Below, in pieces: positions 7,873-17,283 of a stretch of DNA of 64,000 nt; within the stretch, counting starts at the first letter, position 1, and the number at the start of each line of letters is the position of its first letter. Made by a program: the position numbers and the translations under genes. Location of the stretch: the NCBI RefSeq assembly GCF_016863115.1, contig NZ_BOOG01000024.1:1-64000 (forward strand). The letters run 5' to 3'. The notes under the pieces were generated by a model. It had not been told where the DNA came from and did no database searches. It was given only the letters and a program-made list of their open reading frames with translations. The stretch is from Sphaerimonospora thailandensis. Lineage in GTDB: Bacteria; Actinomycetota; Actinomycetes; Streptosporangiales; Streptosporangiaceae.

Positions 7873-8691
7873 ATGGCTGATATCCGCACCCTGCCCGAGG
7901 CGGTGGCGGAGCTGATCCACGACGGCGACTGCGTCGCCATGGAGGGCTTCACCCACCTCATCCCGTTCGCCGCAGCCCACGAGATCATCCGCCAGGGCAT
8001 CACCGACCTCACGCTGGTACGGATGACACCCGACGTGATCTACGACCAGCTCATCGGCACCGGCCTGGTGAAGAAGCTGATCTTCTCCTGGGGTGGCAAC
8101 CCCGGGGTCGGCTCGCTGCACCGCTTCCGTGACGCCGTCGAGAACGGCTGGCCGCGCCCGCTCGAGCTGGACGAGCACAGTCACGCCGGGATGGCCAACC
8201 GCTACGTCGCGGGCGCCTCCGGCCTGCCGTTCGCGGTGCTGCGCGGTTATCGCGGCACCGACCTGGCGAGCCGCACCGACACCGTGGCCACGGTGACCTG
8301 CCCCTTCACCGGCGAGGAACTGGCGGCCGTGAAAGCGATCAACCCGGACGTCACCGTCATCCACGCCCAGCAGGCCGACCGCGAGGGCAACGTGCAGCTC
8401 TGGGGGCTGACCGGGGTGCAGAAGGAGGCCGCGCTGGCGGCCCGGCGGGTGCTGGTCACGGTCGAGGAGATCGTCGACGAGCTGACCCCGAGCCCCGGCG
8501 GGGTCGTCCTGCCCGGCTGGGTGGTCACAGCGGTGGCGCGGGTGCCGGGCGGAGCCCACCCGTCGTACGCCGCCGGGTATTCGGTCCGGGACAACGACTT
8601 CTACCAGGCGTGGGATCCGATCTCCCGTGATCGTGAGAAGTTCACCGCCTGGATTCGCGAGCACATCCTGACGGGAGCGGCGGCCCGATGA
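7873..8691 (+). CDS. pcaI: 3-oxoadipate CoA-transferase subunit A
   Basis: 272 aa. The family I CoA-transferase alpha subunit forms 3-oxoadipyl-CoA from 3-oxoadipate and succinyl-CoA with PcaJ. Recognisable stretches include DGDCVAMEGFTHLIPFAAAHEI near the N-terminus, then FSWGGNPGVGSLHRF and TCPFTGEELAAV. It is the first gene of the eight-gene operon, with an ATGA overlap into pcaJ. It stands first although it acts late in the pathway, as is common in actinobacterial pca clusters. Confidence 0.9.
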   Translation: MADIRTLPEAVAELIHDGDCVAMEGFTHLIPFAAAHEIIRQGITDLTLVRMTPDVIYDQLIGTGLVKKLIFSWGGNPGVGSLHRFRDAVENGWPRPLELDEHSHAGMANRYVAGASGLPFAVLRGYRGTDLASRTDTVATVTCPFTGEELAAVKAINPDVTVIHAQQADREGNVQLWGLTGVQKEAALAARRVLVTVEEIVDELTPSPGGVVLPGWVVTAVARVPGGAHPSYAAGYSVRDNDFYQAWDPISRDREKFTAWIREHILTGAAAR

Positions 8692-9440
8692 GCGACTGGA
8701 CCTCCGACGAGCTGATGACCGTCAACGCGGCCAGGGCGCTGGCCGGTGTGCGGAAGACCTGTTTCGTCGGCATCGGCCTGCCCAGTGCCGCCGCGAACCT
8801 CGCCCGCCGGACCGTCCGCCCGGATCTCGTCCTGATCTACGAGTCCGGAGCGCTGGGCGCCAAGCCGACCAGGCTGCCGCTGTCCATCGGGGACGGCGAG
8901 CTCGCCGACACGGCCGACGCCGTCGTGTCGGTGCCCGAGATGTTCAACTACTGGCTGCAGGCCGGGCGGATCGACGTCGGCTTCCTCGGCGCGGCCCAGG
9001 TCGACCGCTTCGCCAACATCAACACCACGCTCGTCGACCGCGGCCCGGACCGGCCGCCGGGACGGCTGCCCGGCGCGGGCGGTGCACCGGAGATCGCGGC
9101 GAGCTGCGGCGAGGTGCTCATCGTGCTGCGCCACTCCACCCGCAACTTCGTCGACCGGCTCGACTTCGTCACCTCGGTCGGCCACGGCGGCGGACCTGAT
9201 GACCGCGGGCGTCTCGGCCTGCGCGGACGCGGCCCGGTCGCGGTGATCACCGACCTCGGCGTCATGCGCCCCGACCCGGGGACCGCCGAGTTGGTGCTGA
9301 CCGACCTGCACCCCGGTGCCACCGTCGAGCAGGCCCGCGCCGCGACCGGCTGGCCGCTGAAGACCGCCGCCGACGTGGCCGTCACCGCGCCGCCGACCGA
9401 TGCCGAGCTGGCCGCGCTCCGCGCGCTGAAGGCCGCCTGA
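8688..9440 (+). CDS. pcaJ: 3-oxoadipate CoA-transferase subunit B
   Basis: 250 aa. Beta subunit of the CoA-transferase, which carries the catalytic glutamate that becomes the CoA thioester; here it is probably E52 in YESGALG. GIGLPSAAANLA near residue 30 is the usual N-terminal motif. It starts within the pcaI stop codon, so equal synthesis of both subunits is expected. Stretches SVGHGGG and VITDLGVM match the family. Confidence 0.9.
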   Translation: MSDWTSDELMTVNAARALAGVRKTCFVGIGLPSAAANLARRTVRPDLVLIYESGALGAKPTRLPLSIGDGELADTADAVVSVPEMFNYWLQAGRIDVGFLGAAQVDRFANINTTLVDRGPDRPPGRLPGAGGAPEIAASCGEVLIVLRHSTRNFVDRLDFVTSVGHGGGPDDRGRLGLRGRGPVAVITDLGVMRPDPGTAELVLTDLHPGATVEQARAATGWPLKTAADVAVTAPPTDAELAALRALKAA

Positions 9441-9472
9441 CGGAAGCAGACACGATCAAGGATGATGCCGCA

Positions 9473-10660
9473 GTGAGTGACGTTTACATCGTCGACGCCG
9501 TCCGTACGCCGTTCGGCCGGTACGGCGGGGCGCTGGCGGGGATCCGGCCCGACGACCTGGCCGCCCACGTCGTCCGGGCCATCACGGACAGAACACCCGG
9601 CCTCGACCCGGCCAGGATCGACGACGTCGTCTTCGGCAACGCCAACGGCGCGGGGGAGGAGAACCGCAACGTCGCCCGCATGGCCGTACTGCTGGCCGGG
9701 CTGCCGGTCACCGTCCCCGGCACGACGGTCAACCGCCTGTGCGGCTCCGGCCTGGAGGCCGTGATCCAGGCATATCGCGCGATCGCGGTCGGCGACGCCT
9801 CAATCATGATCGCGGGCGGCGTCGAGTCGATGTCACGCGCGCCGTGGGTGCTGCCCAAGCCCGACCGCGCCTTCCCGGCCGGCAACCAGCAACTGCTGTC
9901 GACGACGCTCGGCTGGCGCATGGTCAACCCGCGAATGCCGGGCGAGTGGACGGTCGCGCTCGGCGAGGGCGCCGAGCTGATCGCCGACCGGTACGGCGTC
10001 AGCCGCGAGAGCCAGGACGCGTTCGCGCTGGCCGGCCACGAGAAGGCGGCCCGCGCGTGGCGGGACGGCGCGTTCGACGCCGAGGTCGTCCCGGTCGACG
10101 GGGTCGACCTGCCCCGCGACGAGGCGATCCGCGACGACACGTCGATGGCGGCGCTGGCCAAGCTCAAACCGGCCTTCCGGAAAGGCAGCCCGGCGGGAAC
10201 CGTCACGGCGGGCAACTCCTCGCCGCTGAGCGACGGCGCGGCGGCCCTGCTGTTGTGCGACGAGGAAGGGCTGCGAGCGGTCGGCGGTGAACCGCTGGCG
10301 CGGGTCAGAGCCTCGGCGGTGACCGGTGTCGAACCCCAGTTCTTCGGGCTGGGCCCGGTCGAGGCGGCGCGACGCGCGCTGTCACGGGCCGGAACGGGCT
10401 GGGGCGATCTCGCGGTCGTCGAACTCAACGAGGCGTTCGCCGCCCAGGCGCTCGGCTGCCTCAGCGAGTGGCCCGAGCTCGACCCGACGATCGTGAACCC
10501 CCGCGGCGGCGCCATCGCCATCGGCCACCCGCTCGGTGCGTCGGGGGCGCGCCTGGCGGGGGCGGTCGCCCACCAGCTCGCCGCGGCCGGTTCCGGCACC
10601 GGCCTGGCGACACTCTGCATCGGCGTCGGTCAGGGCCTCGCGCTCGTTCTTGAGAGATGA
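9473..10660 (+). CDS. pcaF: 3-oxoadipyl-CoA thiolase
   Basis: 395 aa, starting at GTG 9473 with AAGGA upstream. This thiolase splits 3-oxoadipyl-CoA into succinyl-CoA and acetyl-CoA, the last step of the beta-ketoadipate pathway. The nucleophilic Cys lies in NRLCGSGLEA, the NEAFA motif is present, the catalytic His is in GHPLGASGAR, and the second Cys is in LCIGVGQG. Length and motifs are complete. It follows pcaJ by 32 bp. Confidence 0.92.
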   Translation: MSDVYIVDAVRTPFGRYGGALAGIRPDDLAAHVVRAITDRTPGLDPARIDDVVFGNANGAGEENRNVARMAVLLAGLPVTVPGTTVNRLCGSGLEAVIQAYRAIAVGDASIMIAGGVESMSRAPWVLPKPDRAFPAGNQQLLSTTLGWRMVNPRMPGEWTVALGEGAELIADRYGVSRESQDAFALAGHEKAARAWRDGAFDAEVVPVDGVDLPRDEAIRDDTSMAALAKLKPAFRKGSPAGTVTAGNSSPLSDGAAALLLCDEEGLRAVGGEPLARVRASAVTGVEPQFFGLGPVEAARRALSRAGTGWGDLAVVELNEAFAAQALGCLSEWPELDPTIVNPRGGAIAIGHPLGASGARLAGAVAHQLAAAGSGTGLATLCIGVGQGLALVLER

Positions 10661-10717
10661 CACGTTCTTGCGACAGACGCGGCCTTTCGCTAACAGGGCC
10701 TTGAAAGGGAGCCGACC

Positions 10718-11518
10718 ATGACGAACCCGCCCGGAACGCCACCGCAGCCACCGCGACTCGAAACGCAGCAGACCATCAGCGCGGAGATCGCCGAGATCCG
10801 TGACGCGTACGGCAAGGCCGTGGCGGAGGGCGGGCCGCGGCGTGATCACCCCGATCGCGACTATCCGCCCTACCGCAGCAGCGTGCTGCGCCACCCCAAG
10901 CATGCTCTCGTCGTGCCGCGCGATCCCGAGGCGGCCGAGCTGACCGGCCCGGTCTTCGGCGTCACCGACGTGACCGAGCTCGACAACGACCTCACCCGCC
11001 AGCACCTCGGTGAGCCCCTGGGCGAGCGGATGCTCGTCACCGGGCGGGTGCTCGACCGGGCCGGCCGCCCGGTGCGCGGCCAGCTCGTCGAGATCTGGCA
11101 GGCCAACGCCTCCGGGCGGTACGCCCACCAGCGCGACCAGCACCCCGCCCCGCTCGACCCGAACTTCACCGGCGTCGGACGGTGCCTCACCGACGACGAC
11201 GGGCGATACTCCTTCGTCACGATCAAGCCCGGCCCCTATCCATGGCGGAACCACAACAACGCCTGGCGGCCCGCGCACATCCACTTCTCCCTGTTCGGCA
11301 CGGCTTTCGCCCAGCGGTTGGTCACCCAGATGTACTTCCCGGGGGACCCGCTGTTCGACTTCGATCCCATCATGCAGGCGGTGACCGACGATTCCGCGCG
11401 GCGCCGCCTCGTCGCCGACTACGATCACAACCTGTCCACCCATGAGTGGTCGCTCGGCTACCGCTGGGACATCGTCCTGGACGGCCCGGCCGCGACCTGG
11501 ATGGAGGAGGGCCGATGA
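10718..11518 (+). CDS. pcaH: Protocatechuate 3,4-dioxygenase beta subunit
   Basis: 266 aa. Beta subunit of the intradiol dioxygenase that opens protocatechuate to 3-carboxy-cis,cis-muconate. The four Fe(III) ligands can be placed: Tyr in ASGRYAHQRD, Tyr in PGPYPWRNH, and two His in RPAHIHFSLFG. AAAGGGA precedes ATG 10718. The stop overlaps pcaG (ATGA), as expected for subunits of one enzyme. Confidence 0.93.
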   Translation: MTNPPGTPPQPPRLETQQTISAEIAEIRDAYGKAVAEGGPRRDHPDRDYPPYRSSVLRHPKHALVVPRDPEAAELTGPVFGVTDVTELDNDLTRQHLGEPLGERMLVTGRVLDRAGRPVRGQLVEIWQANASGRYAHQRDQHPAPLDPNFTGVGRCLTDDDGRYSFVTIKPGPYPWRNHNNAWRPAHIHFSLFGTAFAQRLVTQMYFPGDPLFDFDPIMQAVTDDSARRRLVADYDHNLSTHEWSLGYRWDIVLDGPAATWMEEGR

Positions 11519-12093
11519 GCACGAGCCTGCCGCCCACGGCGTCCCAGACCGTCGGTCCGTTCTACGGGTACGCCCTGCCGTTCGCCGGGGGCGGCGACAT
11601 CGCCCCCGCCGGGCACCCGGACACGATCACCCTGCACGGCACGGTGTACGACGGCGCCGGCGCGCCCATCCCGGACGCGCTGCTGGAGTTCTGGCAGCCC
11701 GCTCCCGACGGGTCGCGGGCGGGCGCACCGGGCTCCCTGCGACGTGACCCGGTCACCGGCGCGGTGATCGGACGCGACGGCCTCGCCTTCACCGGGTTCG
11801 GCCGGGTCGCCGCCGACGCCGACGGCCACTATCTGCTGCGCACCCTTCCGCCGGGCGGCGTGCCGTACATCTCGGTCTGCGTCTTCGCACGCGGCCTGCT
11901 GCACCACCTGTTCACCCGGGCCTACCTGCCGGAACTGACCGACATCGACGGCGAGCCGCTGCTGGCCTCGCTGCCGCCGCACCGCCGGGCCACCCTGCTC
12001 GCCGTGCCCGAGCACGAGCGCGTCTACCGTTTCGACGTACGGCTCCAGGCCGACGGGGTCCACGAGGAGACGGTCTTCCTTGCCTTCGAGTGA
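11515..12093 (+). CDS. pcaG: Protocatechuate 3,4-dioxygenase alpha subunit
   Basis: 192 aa from ATG 11515. TASQTVGPFYGYALPF at the N-terminus and PDALLEFWQP are typical of the alpha subunit. It shares the intradiol fold but lacks the His-x-His iron site, as is normal: the equivalent position reads PYISVCVFARG. It overlaps pcaH upstream and pcaB downstream. Confidence 0.92.
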   Translation: MSTSLPPTASQTVGPFYGYALPFAGGGDIAPAGHPDTITLHGTVYDGAGAPIPDALLEFWQPAPDGSRAGAPGSLRRDPVTGAVIGRDGLAFTGFGRVAADADGHYLLRTLPPGGVPYISVCVFARGLLHHLFTRAYLPELTDIDGEPLLASLPPHRRATLLAVPEHERVYRFDVRLQADGVHEETVFLAFE

Positions 12094-13585
12094 CCGGCAT
12101 CCGGCTGACGGACAGGATGTCGGGCTGCTCACTCCGATCGTGGCCGGTTCGCGGGTCGAGGCGCTCACGGGTGATGCCGCGTTCGTCCGGGGCATGCTCG
12201 ACGCCGAGGCCGCGCTGACCCGGGCACAGGCCGCGCTGGGGCTCGCCCCGTCCGCCGCCGCGGCGGCCGTCACCGCCGCGGCCGGGCAGACGTCCCGGTT
12301 CGACGTCCGCGACCTGGCGCTGCGGGCCCGTTCCGGAGGCAACCCGGTGATCCCGCTGGTCGCCGATCTGACCGCGGCCGTGGCCGGGCACGACCCCGAG
12401 GCCGCGCCGTACGTCCACCGGGGGGCCACCAGCCAGGACATCTGGGACACGGCCGCGATGCTCGTCGCGGCGCGGGCGCTGGAGCCGATCCTGGCCGACC
12501 TGGACCGTACGGCTGCCGCCCTCGCCCGCCTGGCCGCCGAGCACCGCGACACTCCGATGCCCGGCCGGACCCTCACCCAGCACGCGGTGCCGACCACGTT
12601 CGGCCTGAAAGCGGCCGGCTGGCGGAGCCTCGTGACGGCTGCCCGCGACCGCCTGGCCGCTGTCCGGGCCGCGCTGCCCGCCCAACTCGGGGGTGCCGCC
12701 GGCACGCTGGCCGCCTTCCAGGAGCACGCAGCCCAGGAGCACGCACCCCAGGAGCACGCCCTCCGGGAGAGGCGTCCGGAGAGCGCGCTGCGGCTGCTCG
12801 CGGCGTACACCGCGGAGACCGGACTGGCCGAGCCGGCGCTGCCGTGGCACACGCTGCGCACGCCCATCGCCGACCTCGCCGGGGCGCTGGCCTTCGCCTC
12901 CGGCGCGCTGGGCAAGCTCGCCGCCGACGTGCTCGTGCTGTCGCGCACCGAGATCGGCGAGGTCTCTGAGAACATCGGCGGCGGGTCCTCCGCCATGCCG
13001 CAGAAGGCCAACCCGGTCGCGTCGGTCCTGATCGCCTCGGCCGCCCGGCAGGTCCCGGCCCTGGCCGCCGTGCTGTACGGATCACTCGCGGCCGAGGACG
13101 AGCGCCCGCCGGGGGCCTGGCACGCCGAGTGGCAGCCGATGCGGGAGGCGCTGCGCCTGGTCGGCGGCTCCGCGGCGGCCGCCGCGGAACTCGCCGAGGG
13201 GCTTCGGGCGCATCCGCGGCGGATGGGCGACAACCTCGACCTCACCGGAGGCCTGATCGTCTCGGAGCGGCTCAGCGTCGCGCTCGCCGCCGAACTGGGC
13301 CGCGAACGCGCAGCGCGGGCGGTCAAGGCGGCCGCCCACGCCGTACAAACACGGGCCGTACAAACACGGGCCGTACAGGCGCGGGCGGAACATGGCGGGG
13401 CCGGGCTGGTGGCGGCGCTCCTGGCCGATCCGGCCGTGGCGGCGGCCTTCGGCGAGGAGAGGCTGCGCGAACTGACCGATCCGGCGGGGTACACGGGTCT
13501 GGCAGGCGTCCTCGTGGACCGCGCGCTGGGCCTCGCACCGGGCCTCGCACCGGGCCTCCCGCCGGGCGCTCCCACTGGGCATTGA
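12080..13585 (+). CDS. pcaB: 3-carboxy-cis,cis-muconate cycloisomerase
   Basis: 501 aa, a fumarase/aspartase-superfamily lactonising enzyme. TTG 12080 lies inside the pcaG end, with GAGGAG 10 nt upstream. The superfamily signature GSSAMPQKANP is intact, as are RGATSQDIWDTA and GRTLTQHAVP. The protein is longer than typical (about 450 aa) because of three in-frame microrepeats: QEHAx triplets (12719-12763), an AVQTR/AVQAR repeat (13340-13384) and a GLAPGLAPGLPPG tail (13528-13567). These lie in loops or at the terminus and probably do not disturb the active site. Confidence 0.9.
   Translation: MPSSDRHPADGQDVGLLTPIVAGSRVEALTGDAAFVRGMLDAEAALTRAQAALGLAPSAAAAAVTAAAGQTSRFDVRDLALRARSGGNPVIPLVADLTAAVAGHDPEAAPYVHRGATSQDIWDTAAMLVAARALEPILADLDRTAAALARLAAEHRDTPMPGRTLTQHAVPTTFGLKAAGWRSLVTAARDRLAAVRAALPAQLGGAAGTLAAFQEHAAQEHAPQEHALRERRPESALRLLAAYTAETGLAEPALPWHTLRTPIADLAGALAFASGALGKLAADVLVLSRTEIGEVSENIGGGSSAMPQKANPVASVLIASAARQVPALAAVLYGSLAAEDERPPGAWHAEWQPMREALRLVGGSAAAAAELAEGLRAHPRRMGDNLDLTGGLIVSERLSVALAAELGRERAARAVKAAAHAVQTRAVQTRAVQARAEHGGAGLVAALLADPAVAAAFGEERLRELTDPAGYTGLAGVLVDRALGLAPGLAPGLPPGAPTGH
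12719..12763. repeat. Three 15-bp in-frame repeats in pcaB
   Basis: Three copies of CAGGAGCACGCAGCC (with changes at the end of copies 2 and 3) add QEHAA-QEHAP-QEHAL to the protein. Confidence 0.8.
13340..13384. repeat. Three 15-bp in-frame repeats in pcaB
   Basis: GCCGTACAAACACGG occurs twice exactly and a third time with three changes, encoding AVQTR-AVQTR-AVQAR. Confidence 0.8.
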
Positions 13586-13594
13586 GGAGAGACG

Positions 13595-14776
13595 ATGACG
13601 GGCATGCTTCACCACCGGATCGACGGGCCCTCGTCCGAGGACCGTTACCTGCCGCTGCTGCTGGGACCCTCGATGGGGACGTCCCTGGCCGTGTGGGACC
13701 CCCAGGTGCCCGCGCTGGCCCGGGACCGGCGGGTGATCCGCTGGGACCTGCCCGGACACGGCGGATCTCTGGCGGATGTGGTGGACACCACCCCGGGTGC
13801 GACCACGATCGCCGATCTGGGGCGGCTCGTGCTCGCGCTGGCCGACTCCCTCGGCGTCGATCGCTTCGACTACGCGGGGATCTCGGTCGGCGGCGGGGTC
13901 GGCGCCTGGCTCGCCCTACATCACCCCGAGCGCGTCGCCTCGCTCGCCATGGTCTGCTCGTCGGCGCGCTTCGGCGAGCCCCCGGCCTGGCACGAGCGGG
14001 CGGCCCTGGTCCGGGCCGAGGGCACGGCCCCGCTCGTCGACATGAGCGCCACCCGATGGTTCACTCCGAGCTTTCCCCGGTCCCGGGCGGCGGCGCTGCT
14101 GGACGATCTGCGCGCGGCCGACCCCGCCGGTTACGCCGCCGGCTGTGACGCGCTCGCCTCCTACGACCTGCGCGGTGACCTGGCGCGCATCGCCGTACCC
14201 ACACTTGTGATCGCGGGGCGGGACGATCCCGCGACCACGCCGGCACACGCCCGCGAACTGGCCGACGGCATCCCCGGCGCGTCGCTCGTCGAGGTCGCCC
14301 GCGCCGCGCACCTCGCCAACGTCGAGCGGCCGGCGCCGGTGCTCGCCGCCATGCTCGGACATCTCGCGTCCGCCGCCGCTGAAGCACCTCCCCGTGACGA
14401 CGCCTCCCGGCACGCCGCGGGCATGGCCGTACGGCGGGCGGTGCTGGGGGACCGGCACGTGGACCGGGCGGTCGCGGGCGCCACCGACTTCACCGCGCCC
14501 TTCCAGGACTTCATCACCCGCTACGCCTGGGGGGAGATCTGGACCCGCCCCGGGCTGAGCCGCCGGACCCGCAGCTGCATCACGTTGACGGCCCTGGTGG
14601 CGCGCGGCCACCACGAGGAGCTCGGCCTGCACGTGCGGGCCGCGCTGCGCAACGGTCTCACGCCCGAGGAGATCAGGGAGGTCCTGCTCCAGACGGCCGT
14701 CTACTGCGGGGTTCCCGCCGCCAACTCGGCGTTCGCGGTCGCCGACCGGATTCTGAGCGAAGAAAGGGAAGGCTGA
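13595..14776 (+). CDS. pcaL: Fused 3-oxoadipate enol-lactonase/carboxymuconolactone decarboxylase
   Basis: 393 aa. Residues 1 to about 255 are an alpha/beta-hydrolase (PcaD): the nucleophile elbow is GISVGGG, the acid is in AGRDDPATTP and the His is in RAAHLANVERP. Residues about 265-393 are the AhpD-like decarboxylase (PcaC), with RYAWGEIWTRPGLSRRTRS, HHEELGLHVRAA and VYCGVPAAN. Actinobacteria often carry this fusion, called PcaL, which does two consecutive steps. GAGGAGA precedes ATG 13595. A short Ala/Pro-rich linker joins the domains. Confidence 0.92.
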   Translation: MTGMLHHRIDGPSSEDRYLPLLLGPSMGTSLAVWDPQVPALARDRRVIRWDLPGHGGSLADVVDTTPGATTIADLGRLVLALADSLGVDRFDYAGISVGGGVGAWLALHHPERVASLAMVCSSARFGEPPAWHERAALVRAEGTAPLVDMSATRWFTPSFPRSRAAALLDDLRAADPAGYAAGCDALASYDLRGDLARIAVPTLVIAGRDDPATTPAHARELADGIPGASLVEVARAAHLANVERPAPVLAAMLGHLASAAAEAPPRDDASRHAAGMAVRRAVLGDRHVDRAVAGATDFTAPFQDFITRYAWGEIWTRPGLSRRTRSCITLTALVARGHHEELGLHVRAALRNGLTPEEIREVLLQTAVYCGVPAANSAFAVADRILSEEREG

Positions 14777-15948
14777 TGCACACAACCGTCGGCATCATCG
14801 GCGGCGGCCCGGCCGGGCTGCTCCTCGCCCGGCTGCTGCACCTCGCCGGCATCGACAGCGTCGTACTGGAGAGCCGCGACCGGGCCTACGTCGAGCAGCG
14901 CCAGCGTGCCGGCATCCTGGAGCAGGGCGCGGTCGACGTGCTGCGCGAGTGCGGCGCGGGGGAGAGGATGGACCGGGAGGGTCTCGTCCACGACGGCATC
15001 GAGCTGCGGTTCGACCGGCGCTCGCACCGGATCGACTTCCCCTCGCTCACCGGTGGTCGGCGCGTGATGGTCTACGCGCAGACCGAGGTCGTCAAGGACC
15101 TGATCGCCCTGCGGTTCCGGCAGGGTGGCGGCCCGCTGCTGTTCGAGGCGCAGGCCCGGGCGGTGACCGGCATCGATACCGATCAACCTGTCGTCCACTT
15201 CACCCACGAGGGCGGTGAGCGTACGCTCACCTGTGACTACGTGGTCGGCTGCGACGGCTTCCACGGCATCACCCGGGCCGCCATGCCGGGTCTCACCACC
15301 TATGAGCGGACTTATCCGTACTCGTGGCTCGGCATCATGGCCGACGTGCCGCCGTCATGCGATGAGCTGATCTACGCGCACTCCGAGCGGGGCTTCGCGC
15401 TGCACAGCATGCGCTCCCCCACGGTGAGCCGCATCTACCTCCAGGTCCCGAACGGCACGGACCCGGCGCAGTGGCCCGACGAGCGGATCTGGGACGAGCT
15501 CGACGCGAGGTTCGCGGTCGACGGCGACTGGAAGCTGGAACGCGGTCCGATCACCGCCAAGTCCGTGCTGCCGATGCGCAGCTTCGTCGCCGAGCCGATG
15601 CGGCACGGCCGGGTCTTCCTGGCCGGTGACGCCGCGCACATCGTGCCGCCGACGGGGGCCAAGGGCCTGAACCTCGCGTTCAGCGACGTCGTCGTCCTCG
15701 CCAGGGCCTTCGCCCACCTGCACGCGACCGGGTCGGCGGAGCTGCTGGACGAGTATTCGGCCACCTGCCTGCGGCGGGCCTGGCGGGCCGAGCACTTCTC
15801 CTACTTCATGACGACGACGCTGCACACCGATCCGGCCCAGTCGCCGTTCGACACCCGGCTGCAGCTCTCCCAGCTCGACCGCATCGCCACCGGAACGGCG
15901 GCCGCCACCGAACTCGCGGAGAACTACACCGGCCTGCCGATCGGCTGA
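14776..15948 (+). CDS. pobA: 4-hydroxybenzoate 3-monooxygenase
   Basis: 390 aa. FAD/NAD(P)H aromatic hydroxylase making protocatechuate from 4-hydroxybenzoate, which feeds the operon. FAD-binding GIIGGGPAGLLLARLLHLAG is at the N-terminus, the RQRAGILEQGAVD substrate-side motif follows, DYVVGCDGFHG is the middle DG motif, and FLAGDAAHIVPPTGAKGLNL is the second FAD motif. ATG 14776 overlaps the pcaL stop. Joining pobA to the pca operon means one regulator can govern upper and lower pathway. It ends 7 bp from the convergent next gene with no clear terminator between. Confidence 0.92.
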   Translation: MHTTVGIIGGGPAGLLLARLLHLAGIDSVVLESRDRAYVEQRQRAGILEQGAVDVLRECGAGERMDREGLVHDGIELRFDRRSHRIDFPSLTGGRRVMVYAQTEVVKDLIALRFRQGGGPLLFEAQARAVTGIDTDQPVVHFTHEGGERTLTCDYVVGCDGFHGITRAAMPGLTTYERTYPYSWLGIMADVPPSCDELIYAHSERGFALHSMRSPTVSRIYLQVPNGTDPAQWPDERIWDELDARFAVDGDWKLERGPITAKSVLPMRSFVAEPMRHGRVFLAGDAAHIVPPTGAKGLNLAFSDVVVLARAFAHLHATGSAELLDEYSATCLRRAWRAEHFSYFMTTTLHTDPAQSPFDTRLQLSQLDRIATGTAAATELAENYTGLPIG

Positions 15949-15955
15949 GGCGTGC

Positions 15956-17134
15956 TCACCACCGCAGGAGGGCGCCGATGCCGACCGCCTCGCTGAGCAC
16001 GTCGGTGGCGGCGCCCTCGACCGGGCTGACCCGCGCTCCGGTGGCGAGCGCACGCTCGACGAGCCGCTCGGTCAAGCGCGGTTCCGGTGTGCCGGCTTCG
16101 CCGCCGAGGCCGGTCTCGGCCTCCGCGTGCAACGCGCCATCGACGCCCACCGATCCCGAGTAACGGACCTCCGGGTCGTAGACCAGATGGGCGACCCGAC
16201 CCTCGTTCAGCGCCGCGGTCACCTCGGATGGGCCCAGCGCACCGGTCTGGCCGAGGCCGGCCTCCCGAATCTGCTCGGCCAGCCGCCGCTCCCGCGAGGA
16301 GTGATCCTCGTGTAGCCGCTCGGTGACCGCACTCCGCAGCCCTTCGTCATCCAGGCCCGTGAGCACCCGGACGTCCTGGATCACCCGGCCACGGAGCGTT
16401 TCGGGAAGCCTCGCGGCGACCGGCTCCGTCCAGCGTTCTCCGCCGCTGACGAGGATCCGCTCCCACCGTCGTTCGCCCGCCATGTCCGCGGCGACCTCCG
16501 CCACCCGGTCCAGGAACCGCTGCGCACGGTCCTGCCGGCGGGCCTGCCGCTGCTCGGTCACAGGAGTGTGGAACTGGCCTGGGGGGCCGCCTCCGATCTG
16601 GCCCGCCCTCTCGTGTGACGCCTCGGCCTCCTCCTGCTCCAGCCGGCTCAAGGGCTGGAGCTTCCCGAGCCGCCACTCCAACAGCCGTGCGTCCTGAGCC
16701 GAGACCAGGATCACGCCGGCCGGTCGGCCTTCGTCGAGCAGCTCCAGCAGCGGGTGAATGAAGGGCCCATCATCGAGCACGACACGATTGGGCACCGGTA
16801 TCTGGGTGTCCAGGCGGAGGGCCCAGTCGCCGGTCAGCCCGGCGAACGTGATTCGGCCGCGACCGGGCTCGATCGGGTGTGTGAGACGCTCCAGCTCGGG
16901 CCTCAGCCGTTCCAGCGCGGCGCCGATCTCGCCGCCCCGTTCGGAGGGGCCGTCCTCCCCGATCCGGCGCTGCAGTTCCCGGTACCGGTTGTTCATGTCG
17001 ATCGCCGCCGCTTTGGGACTCGCGGTCGGATCGGCGTCCGCATAGAGCGACAGCACGCCGAGCGCGTCGGTACGGCGGGACAGGTCCAGCAGCCCCTTGT
17101 CGTCGAGCTGTTCGATAGCAGTCAAAACTCTCAC
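15956..17134 (-). CDS. baeRF/Vms1-type eRF1-like protein
   Basis: 392 aa. The layout resembles bacterial eRF1-family (baeRF) proteins, some named Vms1/Ankzf1-like peptidyl-tRNA hydrolases: an N-terminal domain with LGVLSLYADADP, a central ARLLEWRLGKL strand, a release-loop region, then an RNase H-like middle domain (RILVSGGERWTEPVAARLP) and a C-terminal L7Ae-like part (GRVAHLVYDPE). In the loop where relatives carry GG-x-W-Q-like residues, this one reads QIGGGPPGQFH, so activity is uncertain. The start is GTG 17134, directly after GGAAGG; TTG 17125 has better spacing. Role is likely in ribosome rescue (family inference). Confidence 0.65.
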   Translation of the reverse strand: MRVLTAIEQLDDKGLLDLSRRTDALGVLSLYADADPTASPKAAAIDMNNRYRELQRRIGEDGPSERGGEIGAALERLRPELERLTHPIEPGRGRITFAGLTGDWALRLDTQIPVPNRVVLDDGPFIHPLLELLDEGRPAGVILVSAQDARLLEWRLGKLQPLSRLEQEEAEASHERAGQIGGGPPGQFHTPVTEQRQARRQDRAQRFLDRVAEVAADMAGERRWERILVSGGERWTEPVAARLPETLRGRVIQDVRVLTGLDDEGLRSAVTERLHEDHSSRERRLAEQIREAGLGQTGALGPSEVTAALNEGRVAHLVYDPEVRYSGSVGVDGALHAEAETGLGGEAGTPEPRLTERLVERALATGARVSPVEGAATDVLSEAVGIGALLRW

Positions 17135-17227
17135 CCTTCCGAGGGGGTGCGGCGGCGGTCGCGGGCCGCCCAGCGCAGGTCACTACCCCTGCGGCAGGCA
17201 GGCACACCTCGGTACGGCCGAGAAAAG

Positions 17228-17264
17228 GGGCGTGCCGTACGGCTGGGGGCCGTACGGCACGCCC
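17228..17264. terminator. Strong hairpin, 16-bp perfect stem
   Basis: GGGCGTGCCGTACGGC, loop TGGGG, then its exact complement. There is no T-tract. It lies upstream of the minus-strand baeRF gene and downstream of the minus-strand CBM fossil, so it may be the old terminator of the lost gene. Confidence 0.6.
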
Positions 17265-17283
17265 GGGGTCATCGGCGGACTGA

